A stretch of DNA of 64,000 bases from Paenibacillus sambharensis (GTDB taxonomy: Bacteria; Bacillota; Bacilli; Paenibacillales; Paenibacillaceae). The translations under genes were made by a program, and so were the position numbers. The stretch spans positions 124,001-188,000 of the forward strand of contig NZ_QKRB01000006.1 in assembly GCF_003233845.1 (NCBI RefSeq), written 5' to 3'. The stretch's first letter is position 1. The number at the start of each line of letters is the position of its first letter. Positions 52,599-61,676 of the stretch are shown here, one piece after another. Below the pieces are notes generated by a model. The model ran no database searches, had not been told where the DNA came from, and saw only the letters and a program-made list of their open reading frames with translations.

Positions 52599-55358
52599 AT
52601 GCATAGATTGGAGCATCACAGCAGCGGGAACGGACCACAGCGGCCAGCGAAGCGCAAGAAGGCGGCGAAGACACTGCTTGTACTAGCACTCGGGAGTGCG
52701 TTGCTGGTTCAGCCGGGCGCTTCGGGCATCTTGCCCGGAACAGGAGCTGCGCTGGGCGGCACCGCTGTGGCTGCTGTGGAGAGCGAGCAGTTAAAGCTAC
52801 TGGCGGAAAATATCATCACATCCGGTGCGATACGCAAGGACTATAAGTGGACCTCTATACGCAGCGGTGAGACAGATACAGCAAATATTCACGTGATCGA
52901 GGTAGATCTTACGAATCCGTATGTCCAGCTGAATGCAATGAACGGGAACAGCAGCGGCCTTCCGGGCAAAGCTACGGTCATGAAGATGGCCAAGGAGACC
53001 GGAGCGGTGGCTGGCATTAATGCGGATTTCTTTGATACGGGAAGCTCGGAGGCTGTGCCTTTCGGTGCTCAGATTACGAGCGGGAAGATTGTGAAAAGTC
53101 CAAAGCGAATTGAAGGCATGTATATGTTTGCTGTAACAGCAGACAAGGTGCCGATGGTGGATCAATTTACATTTGAGGGCACGGTTACAGCTGCGAACGG
53201 AGCCGCTTTTCCGCTGACGGGTATTAATGAATCATCTTACCGAATGGCCCCTGACAATGCTTATAGTCATGCCAATGCCTTATATATCTATACGAGCAAT
53301 TGGACGGCGGCTCAGCGTCCGAATACAGCACTTAGCGCCACTTCGCCAACGGAGGTGCTGGTTCAGAACGGGATCGTTACACAGATAGCAGAGAACGCAT
53401 CGCTTGCGGCCAATGCCCCCGCGGATGGGTACATCCTCCGGGCACATGGAACGGCGGCCAAGTTTGTACGCGAGAATCTGACGGTTGGATCGCCTGTGCA
53501 GAGTGACTACCAGCTGAAGTCGATGACGACGGGCAAGAGCTATGCGGATTCAGCCTTTCAATTTATGGTGGGCGGGCATACTATTCTAGTTAACGAAGGA
53601 AAGGCAGCCTCCTATTCACGAAGTGTGAGCGGGATCAGTCCGAACTCGGACCGGGCCAGAACGGCAGCTGGATACTCCAGGGATGGGAAGAAGGTATACC
53701 TGATTACGGCCGAAGATTTTGGCAGCAGTAAGGGAATGACATTGTCGGAGCTCCAGTCTGTGATGGTGAAGCTGGGTGTCTGGAAGGGTGTCAATCTCGA
53801 TGGCGGAGGATCCACAACGATGATCGACCGGCCGCTTGGAGAATTCAATATCAAGCTGTCGCATCCGACGGAAGATAACAGCGGGGGGACGTACCAGCGT
53901 CCGGTCGTGAATGGCATCGGGATTTATACGCTGGCGCCCAAGGGATCTGTCAAGGGAATCACGGCCAGCGGCAAACAGACGCTCTTCATCGGCGAGCAGG
54001 CAGCTTACAGCGTGAAAGCCTATGATACTTACTATAACCCGGTAGATCCGACCGGCATTTCGGCCTCCTGGAGTATTGACCAGACCGCAGTGGCGAAAGT
54101 GAATAACGGAACCGTCACGGGCATCAAGCCGGGTGAGGTGAACTTAACCGTTAAATCAGGATCAGGCTCGAGCAAGCTTCCAATTGAAGTGATAGGGGAA
54201 GCGAAGATTAACAAGATGACAATCAATGCTTCGTCGACTGTCCTTGCCCCTGGCTCTTCAATCCAGGTACCTGTAACGGCAGTACTGGCAAATGGTCAGG
54301 CCTACATCGTGCCGGCTGCATCGCTCAAGTGGGAGTTCATCGGTTTTACCGGTAGCGTGAAGGATGGCATCCTTACAGTCGATACGGTGAAGCCGGATAC
54401 GAAGGCAGGCTACGTAATCGCCCGTTATGACGGCTATTCAGCCGTGCTGGTGATGTCGGCCGGAGGAACGACGGAGCAGACGCTCGATGATTTCGAGAAG
54501 GTCAGCTATGGCATTACAGGCAGCGCTACGCCTTCCGGTGTAAAGAGTTCGGTGCAGCTTGTGGCAGGCTACAGCGGCCGTGAGACTTCTAAAGTATTGA
54601 AGTTCAGCTATGACTTCCAAGGCAGCACGGAGAACAAGACTAAGGCGGCCTATGCGGTGCTGAACAGCAGCGGTGGCGGTATACCGATCTCTGGTTCGCC
54701 TAACGGCTTCAGCCTGGACGTATACGGAGATGCAGGGCGGAACTGGCTGCGTGCCACGCTCGTTGATGCAGGCGGCAAGGAGCATCTGGTCACCTTGGCC
54801 GATGCGATCAGCTGGACAGGCTGGAAGACCGTGAAGGCTGCTCTCCCGTCTTCGGGCATTGCATACCCGGTCAAGCTGAAGAATCTGTATGTTGTTACAC
54901 TTGCCGAGGGACAGGATGAGCGGGAGCCGTCCGGGGAGCTGGCATTTGATAATATTAAGGTACAGTACCCGGCAGCAGCAGCTCCATCCACATCCAAAGT
55001 CGTTCTAAAGCTTGGCAGCAAGTCGGCGACTGTGAATGGCGAGAAAGCTAAGCTTGATGTGGCGCCTGTGGTCTTGAAAGGTGTGACCTATCTGCCACTC
55101 CGGTTTGTGGCAGACACAATGGGCGGACAAGTAGCCTGGGACCAGGCAGCCAAGCGCGCAACGGCAATCCGGGGCGAACGGCTGCTGGATATGTGGCTGG
55201 GCAAGAAGGCTTTTGTCATAAATGGTGTGCGTAATGAGGCGGATCAATCCCCGATCGTCCGGGATGGCCGCACTTTAGTCCCAGTTCGGCTGGTGTCGGA
55301 ACAGCTTGGTATGAATGTAAAATGGGAAGGAACAACTAAAACAATAACGATCCAATGA
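52599..55358 (+). CDS. Phosphodiester glycosidase (NAGPA) family exoprotein with Big_2 and stalk domains
   Basis: 919 aa. Basic N-terminus and signal segment (~22-60, TLLVLALGSALLVQPGAS). Residues ~125-445 match the NAGPA domain (AGINADFFDTGSSEAVPFGA; VNLDGGGSTTMI near its end), which in other proteins removes sugar-1-phosphate caps. A Big_2-like module (~450-535), a beta-sandwich region (~610-780, ending LAFDNIKV) and a C-terminal copper-amine-oxidase-N type stalk domain (~800-919, YLPLRFVADTMGGQVAWD and LVPVRLVSEQLGMNVKW) follow. ATG 52599 has GGGAG about 15 nt upstream, an unusually long spacing. Likely acts on wall glycopolymer or surface glycans; substrate not known. Confidence 0.88.
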   Translation: MHRLEHHSSGNGPQRPAKRKKAAKTLLVLALGSALLVQPGASGILPGTGAALGGTAVAAVESEQLKLLAENIITSGAIRKDYKWTSIRSGETDTANIHVIEVDLTNPYVQLNAMNGNSSGLPGKATVMKMAKETGAVAGINADFFDTGSSEAVPFGAQITSGKIVKSPKRIEGMYMFAVTADKVPMVDQFTFEGTVTAANGAAFPLTGINESSYRMAPDNAYSHANALYIYTSNWTAAQRPNTALSATSPTEVLVQNGIVTQIAENASLAANAPADGYILRAHGTAAKFVRENLTVGSPVQSDYQLKSMTTGKSYADSAFQFMVGGHTILVNEGKAASYSRSVSGISPNSDRARTAAGYSRDGKKVYLITAEDFGSSKGMTLSELQSVMVKLGVWKGVNLDGGGSTTMIDRPLGEFNIKLSHPTEDNSGGTYQRPVVNGIGIYTLAPKGSVKGITASGKQTLFIGEQAAYSVKAYDTYYNPVDPTGISASWSIDQTAVAKVNNGTVTGIKPGEVNLTVKSGSGSSKLPIEVIGEAKINKMTINASSTVLAPGSSIQVPVTAVLANGQAYIVPAASLKWEFIGFTGSVKDGILTVDTVKPDTKAGYVIARYDGYSAVLVMSAGGTTEQTLDDFEKVSYGITGSATPSGVKSSVQLVAGYSGRETSKVLKFSYDFQGSTENKTKAAYAVLNSSGGGIPISGSPNGFSLDVYGDAGRNWLRATLVDAGGKEHLVTLADAISWTGWKTVKAALPSSGIAYPVKLKNLYVVTLAEGQDEREPSGELAFDNIKVQYPAAAAPSTSKVVLKLGSKSATVNGEKAKLDVAPVVLKGVTYLPLRFVADTMGGQVAWDQAAKRATAIRGERLLDMWLGKKAFVINGVRNEADQSPIVRDGRTLVPVRLVSEQLGMNVKWEGTTKTITIQ

Positions 55359-55431
55359 TCCCGGGCATCCCGTGCGTGTTTTATGGTATGATAATGGTTA
55401 GTGAATTTAACCGGAGGGTGACGTAAAACAC

Positions 55432-56592
55432 GTGGAAGACCGGACATACAATATTGATCGCGTCATCAAGAATGCGATTACGGTGATGGAAGACAGCAAG
55501 TACCAAATATTTGAGATAGGCGAAACCGCGCGCGAGGAGCTTCTGCTGCTGAATCAGGAGCTCGAGGAGGTATTGAAGGAGACGGCCGATACGATCGAGA
55601 AGGTCGACCGGCTGGAGCTGGAGTACCGCCGTGCGCGGATTCGTCTGACTGAGGTCAGCAAGGATTTCATCCGTTATAAGGAAGCCGATATTAAATCCGC
55701 ATATGAGAAAGCAACTCAGCTGCAGCTGGATTTGATGGTATACAGGGAAAAGGAAGCTTATCTGAAGGCTCGGCGTGATGACCTGCAGAAACGGGTCAAG
55801 AACGTCGAGCTCTCTATTGAGCGCGCAGAAACAATCGGTTCCCAGATTAACGTAGTGCTCGAGTACCTGTCTGGCGACCTGAATCAGGTCACCCGTATTC
55901 TGGAATCAGCCAAGAACCGCCAGCTGCTTGGCCTCAAAATCATTTTAGCTCAGGAAGAAGAGCGCAAACGGATAGCCAGGGAGATTCATGATGGTCCTGC
56001 ACAGTCCCTTGCCAATATAGTGCTTAGGACGGAAATTGCAGAAAGAATGCTCGGCAAGCAGGAATTTAAGCTAGTGCAGGACGAATTAATAGACTTAAAG
56101 GGACAGGTCCGGTCCGGACTGGAAGAAATAAGGAAAATTATGTTCAATCTGCGACCGATGGCCTTGGATGATCTGGGACTCGTCCCGACTCTGCGCAAAT
56201 ACATGCAGGATTTTGAGGAAAAGACGCAAATCCGCACCGTGTTTGAGACCATTGGCCGAGAGACCCGGCTGCCTTCCGCGATGGAGGCTGCTATCTACCG
56301 GTTAGTACAAGAGGCCTGTACGAATGCATTAAAGCATGCCAATCCTACTTTTATAGGACTAGAAGTGAAGTACCAAACTGACATGGTGAAGATTCTCATC
56401 CAGGACAACGGCTCGGGCTTCAATGTTGATGTAGTGGAAGCAAGATCCAAGGATAGCACTCATTTCGGCCTGATCGGCATGAGAGAGAGAGTCGAGCTTC
56501 TGGAGGGGAGGATGCATATCGAATCCGCCATCAATCAGGGGACGAAAATTTCGATTCATATTCCGACAAATGCGGAACAGAGAAAGGAGTAA
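55432..56592 (+). CDS. degS: Two-component sensor histidine kinase DegS
   Basis: Cytoplasmic kinase of the DegSU system controlling exoenzymes, competence, biofilm and motility. 386 aa, about the size of B. subtilis DegS. Residues ~30-160 form a long coiled coil with no membrane segment. The HisKA_3 box has His186 in RIAREIHDGPAQSL, and the ATPase part has QEACTNALKHANP, IQDNGSGFN and HFGLIGMRERVELLEG. GTG 55432 follows GGAGGGTGA. degU starts 6 nt after its stop. Confidence 0.95.
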   Translation: MEDRTYNIDRVIKNAITVMEDSKYQIFEIGETAREELLLLNQELEEVLKETADTIEKVDRLELEYRRARIRLTEVSKDFIRYKEADIKSAYEKATQLQLDLMVYREKEAYLKARRDDLQKRVKNVELSIERAETIGSQINVVLEYLSGDLNQVTRILESAKNRQLLGLKIILAQEEERKRIAREIHDGPAQSLANIVLRTEIAERMLGKQEFKLVQDELIDLKGQVRSGLEEIRKIMFNLRPMALDDLGLVPTLRKYMQDFEEKTQIRTVFETIGRETRLPSAMEAAIYRLVQEACTNALKHANPTFIGLEVKYQTDMVKILIQDNGSGFNVDVVEARSKDSTHFGLIGMRERVELLEGRMHIESAINQGTKISIHIPTNAEQRKE

Positions 56593-56598
56593 TTGACG

Positions 56599-57324
56599 AT
56601 GGATCAGAAGCCCGCGGGCAACCGGAAAATTAAAGTGTTGATTGCAGACGATCATCAGTTGTTCCGGGAAGGCCTTAAACGGATTTTAAACATGGAGGAT
56701 GACCTTGAGGTCATCGGAGAGTGCGGGGATGGGATCCAGGTTCTGGAGTTCTGTAACCATACCAAGCCTGAAGTGGTTCTGATGGACATTAACATGCCTA
56801 TCGAGAACGGGGTTGTGGCTACCGAGCGGCTCCGCGATATTTTTCCCGAAATAAAAGTGATCATTCTCTCCATTCACGACGATGAGAGCTATGTATTCGA
56901 GACGCTGCGCAAAGGCGCGTCCGGGTACCTGTTGAAGGATATGGAAGCCGAGTCGCTCATTAACGCGATCCGCTCGGTCGTCAACGGGCATGCCTACATT
57001 CATCCGAAGGTGACGGGCAAGCTGATTAACCAGCTTCGCCGGATGACCTACCTCGATGAGATTGGTGTTGTATCCGGGGCGGCCGCGACGCAGGAGCCAG
57101 GGGTTAAGTTTGTCGCTGGCGACAACAACCCGCTTACACGCCGCGAGGCGGAAGTGCTCCGCTTAATGGCGGAAGGCAAGAGCAACAAGATGATTGGTGA
57201 ATACCTGTATATCAGTGAGAAGACAGTCAAAAACCATGTCAGCAGTATTCTGCAGAAGATGGAGGTCGATGACCGTACACAGGCGGTTATTAATTCGATC
57301 AAGTTTGGCTGGGTAACGTTATAA
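56599..57324 (+). CDS. degU: Response regulator DegU
   Basis: NarL/LuxR-type regulator paired with DegS. 241 aa. Receiver domain: [18 protein letters not shown] (acidic pocket), phospho-acceptor Asp63 in VVLMDINMP, switch residues in [10 protein letters not shown] and Lys in YLLKDMEAE. The C-terminal LuxR helix-turn-helix is [20 protein letters not shown] with [17 protein letters not shown] 56599 is 9 nt after AAAGGAG; a TTG at 56593 is too close. A terminator closes the degSU pair. Confidence 0.96.
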   Translation: MDQKPAGNRKIKVLIADDHQLFREGLKRILNMEDDLEVIGECGDGIQVLEFCNHTKPEVVLMDINMPIENGVVATERLRDIFPEIKVIILSIHDDESYVFETLRKGASGYLLKDMEAESLINAIRSVVNGHAYIHPKVTGKLINQLRRMTYLDEIGVVSGAAATQEPGVKFVAGDNNPLTRREAEVLRLMAEGKSNKMIGEYLYISEKTVKNHVSSILQKMEVDDRTQAVINSIKFGWVTL

Positions 57325-57342
57325 TACAATCATAGGCTTCGG

Positions 57343-57373
57343 AAGCAGCTCCTACAGCGGGGGCTGCTTTTTT
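57343..57373 (+). terminator. Rho-independent terminator after degU
   Basis: AAGCAGCTCC (57343-57352) pairs with GGGGCTGCTT (57360-57369) with one G-U pair; T run to 57373. Confidence 0.85.
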
Positions 57374-57400
57374 GTTGTGTACACAGGTTACTCACTGCTC

Positions 57401-57441
57401 TGTGGATAATGTGAATAACTTGTGGGTAAATCTGTGGACAG
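57401..57441 (+). promoter_or_regulatory. Cluster of four DnaA-box-like 9-mers
   Basis: TGTGGATAA (57401-57409), TGTGAATAA (57410-57418), TGTGGGTAA (57421-57429) and TGTGGACAG (57433-57441), all in one direction. On the other strand they read TTATCCACA, TTATTCACA, TTACCCACA and CTGTCCACA, against consensus TTATNCACA: two perfect, one with one mismatch, one with two. GTGTACACA at 57377-57385 is a further weak match. The site is intergenic, right after the degU terminator. Confidence 0.65.
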
Positions 57442-57587
57442 GATTGCGCAGGACGCATACCGTGCGTCATACACAGGGCCGTCCCTACTTCATGGTCACC
57501 AGTAGGCGGGGTTACGCATATAGTGTGGCATCTGGTACAACAGCCATACCCGATTATTACAGGTTGGCATGAAGGAGGCGGGGAGCG

Positions 57588-58118
57588 ATGATTCATATCC
57601 TCTTAGTAATTGTCTGCTGCTACACGCTTGCGGGCCTTGCTATATATTGGACAGCAGTTAACGGAAATAAACAGCGGGGAGCAAGACATTACGTATTGAT
57701 GGCCAATAACCAGGCACCGAGAATTGAATGGTATCTCAGAGTGCTGCGCCGATTCTCGCTACGTTCCGGTACAGAGGTTAAAGTGACGGTTGTGGACTGC
57801 AACACTACCGATGAGACGATGGATATCGTTAAGCGGTTCCGGAGACAGGATGGGGGAGTGGCGGTATGCCGCACTGGAGAGACAGCTGCGCAGGGGAAAG
57901 TCAGCGGGCTGCGAAAATGGGAGCGCATACATGACTGGGGTCCGCACATGGGAACGGACAGCTCTGGTGCCGATTCGTTCTCGGGGAGAGAGAAGGATGA
58001 GCTGGAGCCTTCCCGGCTCCTGTGGAAGCTGCAGCTTGAAGGTTATATCCATGCGGCCGAGCATGCAGTGGTTGTGGATCTGCGCAATCCGGCAGAGCTT
58101 AACAAGCTCCCGCTCTAG
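57588..58118 (+). CDS. Short membrane-anchored protein, GT2-like fragment, unknown
   Basis: 176 aa. One N-terminal helix (~2-24, ILLVIVCCYTLAGLAIYW), then YVLMANNQAPRIEWYLRVL and VTVVDCNTTDETMDIVKRF, which resembles the start of a GT2 glycosyltransferase (nucleotide-binding VVDxxSxDxT). The rest is too short for a full enzyme and lacks a DxD. The gene sits where B. subtilis has yviA (degV). GGAGGCGGGGAG precedes ATG 57588. I do not recognise a named family; a regulator or pseudo-enzyme is possible. Confidence 0.65.
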   Translation: MIHILLVIVCCYTLAGLAIYWTAVNGNKQRGARHYVLMANNQAPRIEWYLRVLRRFSLRSGTEVKVTVVDCNTTDETMDIVKRFRRQDGGVAVCRTGETAAQGKVSGLRKWERIHDWGPHMGTDSSGADSFSGREKDELEPSRLLWKLQLEGYIHAAEHAVVVDLRNPAELNKLPL

Positions 58119-58140
58119 CAGGGGAAGAGATGCAGTCGGC

Positions 58141-58169
58141 TTGTCTAATAGCTGTGGACATTTTATAAT
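58141..58169 (+). promoter_or_regulatory. Sigma-A promoter upstream of comFA
   Basis: TTGTCT (58141-58146), 17 nt, TATAAT (58164-58169). The spacer holds TGTGGACAT (58153-58161), another DnaA-box-like word. Start near 58176; a terminator lies ~60-100 nt on. Confidence 0.7.
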
Positions 58170-58234
58170 ATAGGCAGCAGTTCGGCAGCTTGATGCTGCT
58201 GGCCGGCATAATTTAGGACCAACCGTGTGAAGCA

Positions 58235-58275
58235 CACCCGGATAGCGCTTGTTAAGCGCTGTTCGGGTGTTTTTT
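58235..58275 (+). terminator. Rho-independent terminator between 58118 and comFA
   Basis: CACCCG (58235-58240) with CGGGTG (58264-58269) and AGCGCTT (58244-58250) with AAGCGCT (58254-58260), loop GTT, then six T residues. It ends whatever starts at 58176, or read-through from the upstream gene. Confidence 0.85.
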
Positions 58276-58400
58276 GTGTTGGGACATGGCGGGTGGCAGA
58301 CGGATAACGAGTCCGGTAATAGGCTGAGAACCGCATGGGAAGAAGGTGAATACGAGCCTGAGTGAGCATAGGGACAGAGAAAATTGCAGGAGGTGGAGAA

Positions 58401-60704
58401 ATGAAGGCAGTCGTATACGCTGTACGCCAAGGGAACGCATGGAAGGCAGAGGCGGCCATTGATATGGGCGTAGCAGCGAGTTTTTGGACGGATGCTCTAT
58501 TCAGGGAGCAGGTGGTGAGGGCTGCGCAAGGGAGAGATGAGGAGGGCAGCTTATGCCCGTTCCCTGCGGAGGAGCTGATTTTCTGGGATGAGCCGCTGCC
58601 GTTAGGTGACGCACTCGCTGCGGCGGAGCGGTATGACCGGTTAATGGGAAGGATAGGGACAGGTGGAGCGAGACAACAGTTACGAATAGGCGGGAGGTAC
58701 TGGAGGCAGTTTGTGAGGGGGCGTGTGCCCCCTTGGAAAAAGCCGTTCAGCGGCGCAGAGCTCACCGCGGAGCAAGCACTGGAGAGAAGTGTGCGGGAGG
58801 CTGGGTTGACTGCCTTACGCACACGGGAGGGTGAGCCGCTGCGCAAGGCGGGCGGCTTGGGGCTGCGGCCGCCGGGCAGCAGCGGTGGCCGGGTTTGCCG
58901 GGTTCGCCCCGGCAGCGCGGGCGGACCCGGCGGGGCGCACAGGGCCTCCGCCATGGCGGAGGAGGCCCGTGCGCTCGCAGCGGCGGCGCAGACAGCCGCC
59001 GCTGCGCTGCAGGGGCGTGCGCTGCTCGGCAGCGAAGCGCACGCCCTGCTCGGCGCCGCGGGCGCCGAGTGCCCGGCAGCCGCCGGTTGGAGCGGGGTGC
59101 TCCAACTGGCGGCCCTGCTGGGCAGGCTGCGCCTCTGCAGCGCCATCGCCGGTGACGAAGTCCGGCGATGGCCGGGGGCGCGCCCCCGGCGCCGCCTCCG
59201 CTGCCTGCGCTGCGGCAGCGGGGATGCGCAGATGCGCAGCACGCCCTGCGCATCCTGCGGGCGGGTGTGCGCCTGCTGCGAGGCCTGCATCCTGCTGGGG
59301 CGCAGCCGCGAATGCGAGCTGCTGGTCATCGGCAGCGGGCAGCGGGCCTTTGGTGCGCAGCATCCCATCTTTTGGCATTCCCTGGCGCCGAACAGGCGGA
59401 ACCATCGCCCGAACGATTCCACACCCGCCCAGCAGCTATCTGCCTCAGAACCCCCAGAAGCCCAAGAGGCCCAAGACCGTCTTAGCCGCTGGAAGCTCAG
59501 TCCCGCTCAGGCTGAAGCTGCGGGTGCCGCATTGGCATTCATTGAACAGCCGGTAACTAAAGTCCGAATTGATCTTTCAGCCGAACCTACCCACAGACGC
59601 AGGGCAGACCTGGCTGCTCCCGGCTCATCTGCGCATGCATACTTCTCATCGTTAAGACGCTTATTGCAGTGGCGGAAACAGACGGATGCTTTCCAGCATC
59701 AATTTTTGTTATGGGCGGTAACGGGCGCTGGCAAGACCGAAATGATTTTCCCGCTTGTGGAATCCGCAGCAGCCCGCGGCGGACAGGTGTTAATCGCAAC
59801 ACCGCGGCGAGATGTTGTGCTTGAGCTGGACCCCAGGATCAGAAAGGCCTTTCCTCACCTGTCCGTTGTAACGCTCTACGGAGGCAGTCCGCAACGCTGG
59901 GAGCGGGGCACGGTCACGCTTGCAACTACCCATCAGCTGATGCGGTTCCGCAGAGCATTTGACCTTGTCATTATTGATGAATTAGATGCCTACCCTTACC
60001 ATGGCGACCCAATGCTTCACTACGCTGCTGAACAGGCAGCAGCGGCAGATGGCCGATGCATCCTGCTCTCTGCCACTCCTCCCGCTCCGCTTCAGCGTGC
60101 CGCCGCTTCAGGAAGACTGTGCCATGCGCGAGTGCCGGTCCGCTTCCATAGACATCCCCTGCCGGTGCCTGTCCAGCTTCGTGTCCCGCCTGCTGCAGAG
60201 CTGCTCAGGCAGCAGCAGCTGCCTGCAAGCTTAAGGAAAGCCCTGCTCGCCTCCGTCGCCAGGGGAGCGCAGGTATTTGTCTTCGTTCAGCGGATTAAGC
60301 TGTGCGAGCCCATTGCTGCCATGCTGGGCGCTGTCTGTCCGCCGGAAACGGCAGTTGGCTTTACCTCTTCGAAGGATGAGGAACGGGCGGACAAGGTGAA
60401 CCGGTTTCGCAGCGGGGAGCTGCGCGTGCTGGTCACCACCACAATTCTCGAACGCGGGATCACAATCCCCCGCAGTGATGTCTTCATACTGGACGCGGAC
60501 AGCCGGCTGTTCGATGAGGCGGCGCTTGTGCAGATGGCCGGCAGAGCCGGCCGCTCGGCGGATGATCCGGCAGGCCGCGTTTACTTCTGCAGTTCGATCC
60601 CAAGCCGGGCGCAGCGTCAGGCTGTACGGCATATCCGCATTATGAACCGGATGGCGGCGGCCAAAGGCTATATCATCAATCTGGATGCGGCAATACACAA
60701 GTAA
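58401..60704 (+). CDS. comFA: ComFA-like DNA-uptake ATPase/helicase with long N-terminal extension
   Basis: Helicase-type ATPase that pulls transforming DNA through the membrane. 767 aa, against about 460 for B. subtilis ComFA. Residues ~1-260 are an extension of unknown role. A Cys-rich zinc finger (~268-305: CLRCG, CASC, CACCEAC) precedes the helicase core: Walker A VTGAGKTEMIF (~430), DEAD-type IIDELDAYPY, ILLSATPP, and the C-terminal motifs TTTILERGITIPRSDV and QMAGRAGRS. ATG 58401 follows AGGAGGTGGAG. The extension and finger (~58850-59330) are extremely GC-rich, quite unlike the rest. comFB is absent; comFC follows after 12 nt. Confidence 0.93.
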   Translation: MKAVVYAVRQGNAWKAEAAIDMGVAASFWTDALFREQVVRAAQGRDEEGSLCPFPAEELIFWDEPLPLGDALAAAERYDRLMGRIGTGGARQQLRIGGRYWRQFVRGRVPPWKKPFSGAELTAEQALERSVREAGLTALRTREGEPLRKAGGLGLRPPGSSGGRVCRVRPGSAGGPGGAHRASAMAEEARALAAAAQTAAAALQGRALLGSEAHALLGAAGAECPAAAGWSGVLQLAALLGRLRLCSAIAGDEVRRWPGARPRRRLRCLRCGSGDAQMRSTPCASCGRVCACCEACILLGRSRECELLVIGSGQRAFGAQHPIFWHSLAPNRRNHRPNDSTPAQQLSASEPPEAQEAQDRLSRWKLSPAQAEAAGAALAFIEQPVTKVRIDLSAEPTHRRRADLAAPGSSAHAYFSSLRRLLQWRKQTDAFQHQFLLWAVTGAGKTEMIFPLVESAAARGGQVLIATPRRDVVLELDPRIRKAFPHLSVVTLYGGSPQRWERGTVTLATTHQLMRFRRAFDLVIIDELDAYPYHGDPMLHYAAEQAAAADGRCILLSATPPAPLQRAAASGRLCHARVPVRFHRHPLPVPVQLRVPPAAELLRQQQLPASLRKALLASVARGAQVFVFVQRIKLCEPIAAMLGAVCPPETAVGFTSSKDEERADKVNRFRSGELRVLVTTTILERGITIPRSDVFILDADSRLFDEAALVQMAGRAGRSADDPAGRVYFCSSIPSRAQRQAVRHIRIMNRMAAAKGYIINLDAAIHK

Positions 60705-60716
60705 AGGGGGAAGAGC

Positions 60717-61667
60717 ATGTTGCTGTTAGATCGTATTATGTCATGGGCTGCTCAGGGACTGCAGGCTGGGGTGGGATTCCTTCAGGAGCAGAACTGCAGC
60801 TGCCTGGTGTGCGGCCGGAATACAGGCGGTAGGCTCGGCATGGAAGCCGGGCACAGCTTTAACGGCTGGTACCGCGATCTGCTTCCAGTGCAAAGGCGTT
60901 CGGTCAACCATATCCGACAGTCCATTTCGAATAAGCTGTGTGCGGGCTGTCTGGCTTTGATCCCTTGGCTAACTGAGATCAAGTGCAGGGCGTGCGGCCG
61001 CGGGATTGCGTGCCCGGACTGCGAGAGACGCTCCCGTCCGGCTTTTCGGTATAACCGGAGTGCCGTGCAGTATGATTCCGCCATGCGGGACTGGCTGGCG
61101 CTCTACAAATACCGCGGCCTGGAGAAGCTGGAGCCGCTGCTCGCCGAAATGCTGTATCTCCCTTACTATGGGCTAAGCAGGCTGGCAGCAGAGGCTGGAA
61201 GCAATCTTGTATCATGCGGCAGCGAACCCTGGGACATGGTCACATATGTGCCAGTAAGCAGCGAACGCGCACAGGAGCGCGGCTTTAACCAGGCAGAGCG
61301 GCTTGCAGCTGCACTAGGCAGCCAGTTTCACCTGCCCGTTCTTCCGCTCCTTATACGGACGAGACACAGCGGTAAGCAGAGCTTGAAGTCCCGGAGGGAG
61401 CGGGTGACGGATATGAGGTCCTTATTCGCTCCGGATGAGGCAGGCTGGACAGCATGGGAGTATCAGTATCAGCAGCGATGGAATCCTTCCGGGAAGCAGC
61501 GCAAGGACAAGCGGTCTAACAACCGCCCCTTGAACTCTCCAATCCGTATTCTTCTAATAGATGACATCTATACAACGGGAAGTACAATTGAGGCCTGCTC
61601 CGAGGTATTGAAATACCGCAGCAAGGTAACGTGTGAGGTGTACTCGCTTACGTGGTCCCGGTCATAA
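60717..61667 (+). CDS. comFC: Competence protein ComFC, phosphoribosyltransferase family
   Basis: Cytoplasmic competence protein needed with ComFA for DNA uptake. 316 aa. N-terminal zinc-binding cysteines: CLVCG (~24), CAGCL (~75), CRACG and CPDCERR (~95-105). The C-terminal phosphoribosyltransferase fold has VPVSSERAQERGFNQAERLA and the PRPP loop ILLIDDIYTTGSTIEAC. A ~30-residue insert rich in Gln/Lys/Asn (about 250-280) sits before the PRPP loop. 12 nt after comFA, same operon. Confidence 0.93.
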   Translation: MLLLDRIMSWAAQGLQAGVGFLQEQNCSCLVCGRNTGGRLGMEAGHSFNGWYRDLLPVQRRSVNHIRQSISNKLCAGCLALIPWLTEIKCRACGRGIACPDCERRSRPAFRYNRSAVQYDSAMRDWLALYKYRGLEKLEPLLAEMLYLPYYGLSRLAAEAGSNLVSCGSEPWDMVTYVPVSSERAQERGFNQAERLAAALGSQFHLPVLPLLIRTRHSGKQSLKSRRERVTDMRSLFAPDEAGWTAWEYQYQQRWNPSGKQRKDKRSNNRPLNSPIRILLIDDIYTTGSTIEACSEVLKYRSKVTCEVYSLTWSRS

Positions 61668-61676
61668 ACTCCTCAA

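Noticed and set aside
57401-57441. Chromosomal origin of replication
   Set aside because: No dnaA/dnaN/recF/gyr genes and no AT-rich unwinding stretch nearby; treated as a non-origin cluster.
58163-59422. 419-codon minus-strand frame and several + frames in the GC-rich part of comFA
   Set aside because: High GC removes stop codons in all frames; only the comFA frame continues into recognisable motifs.
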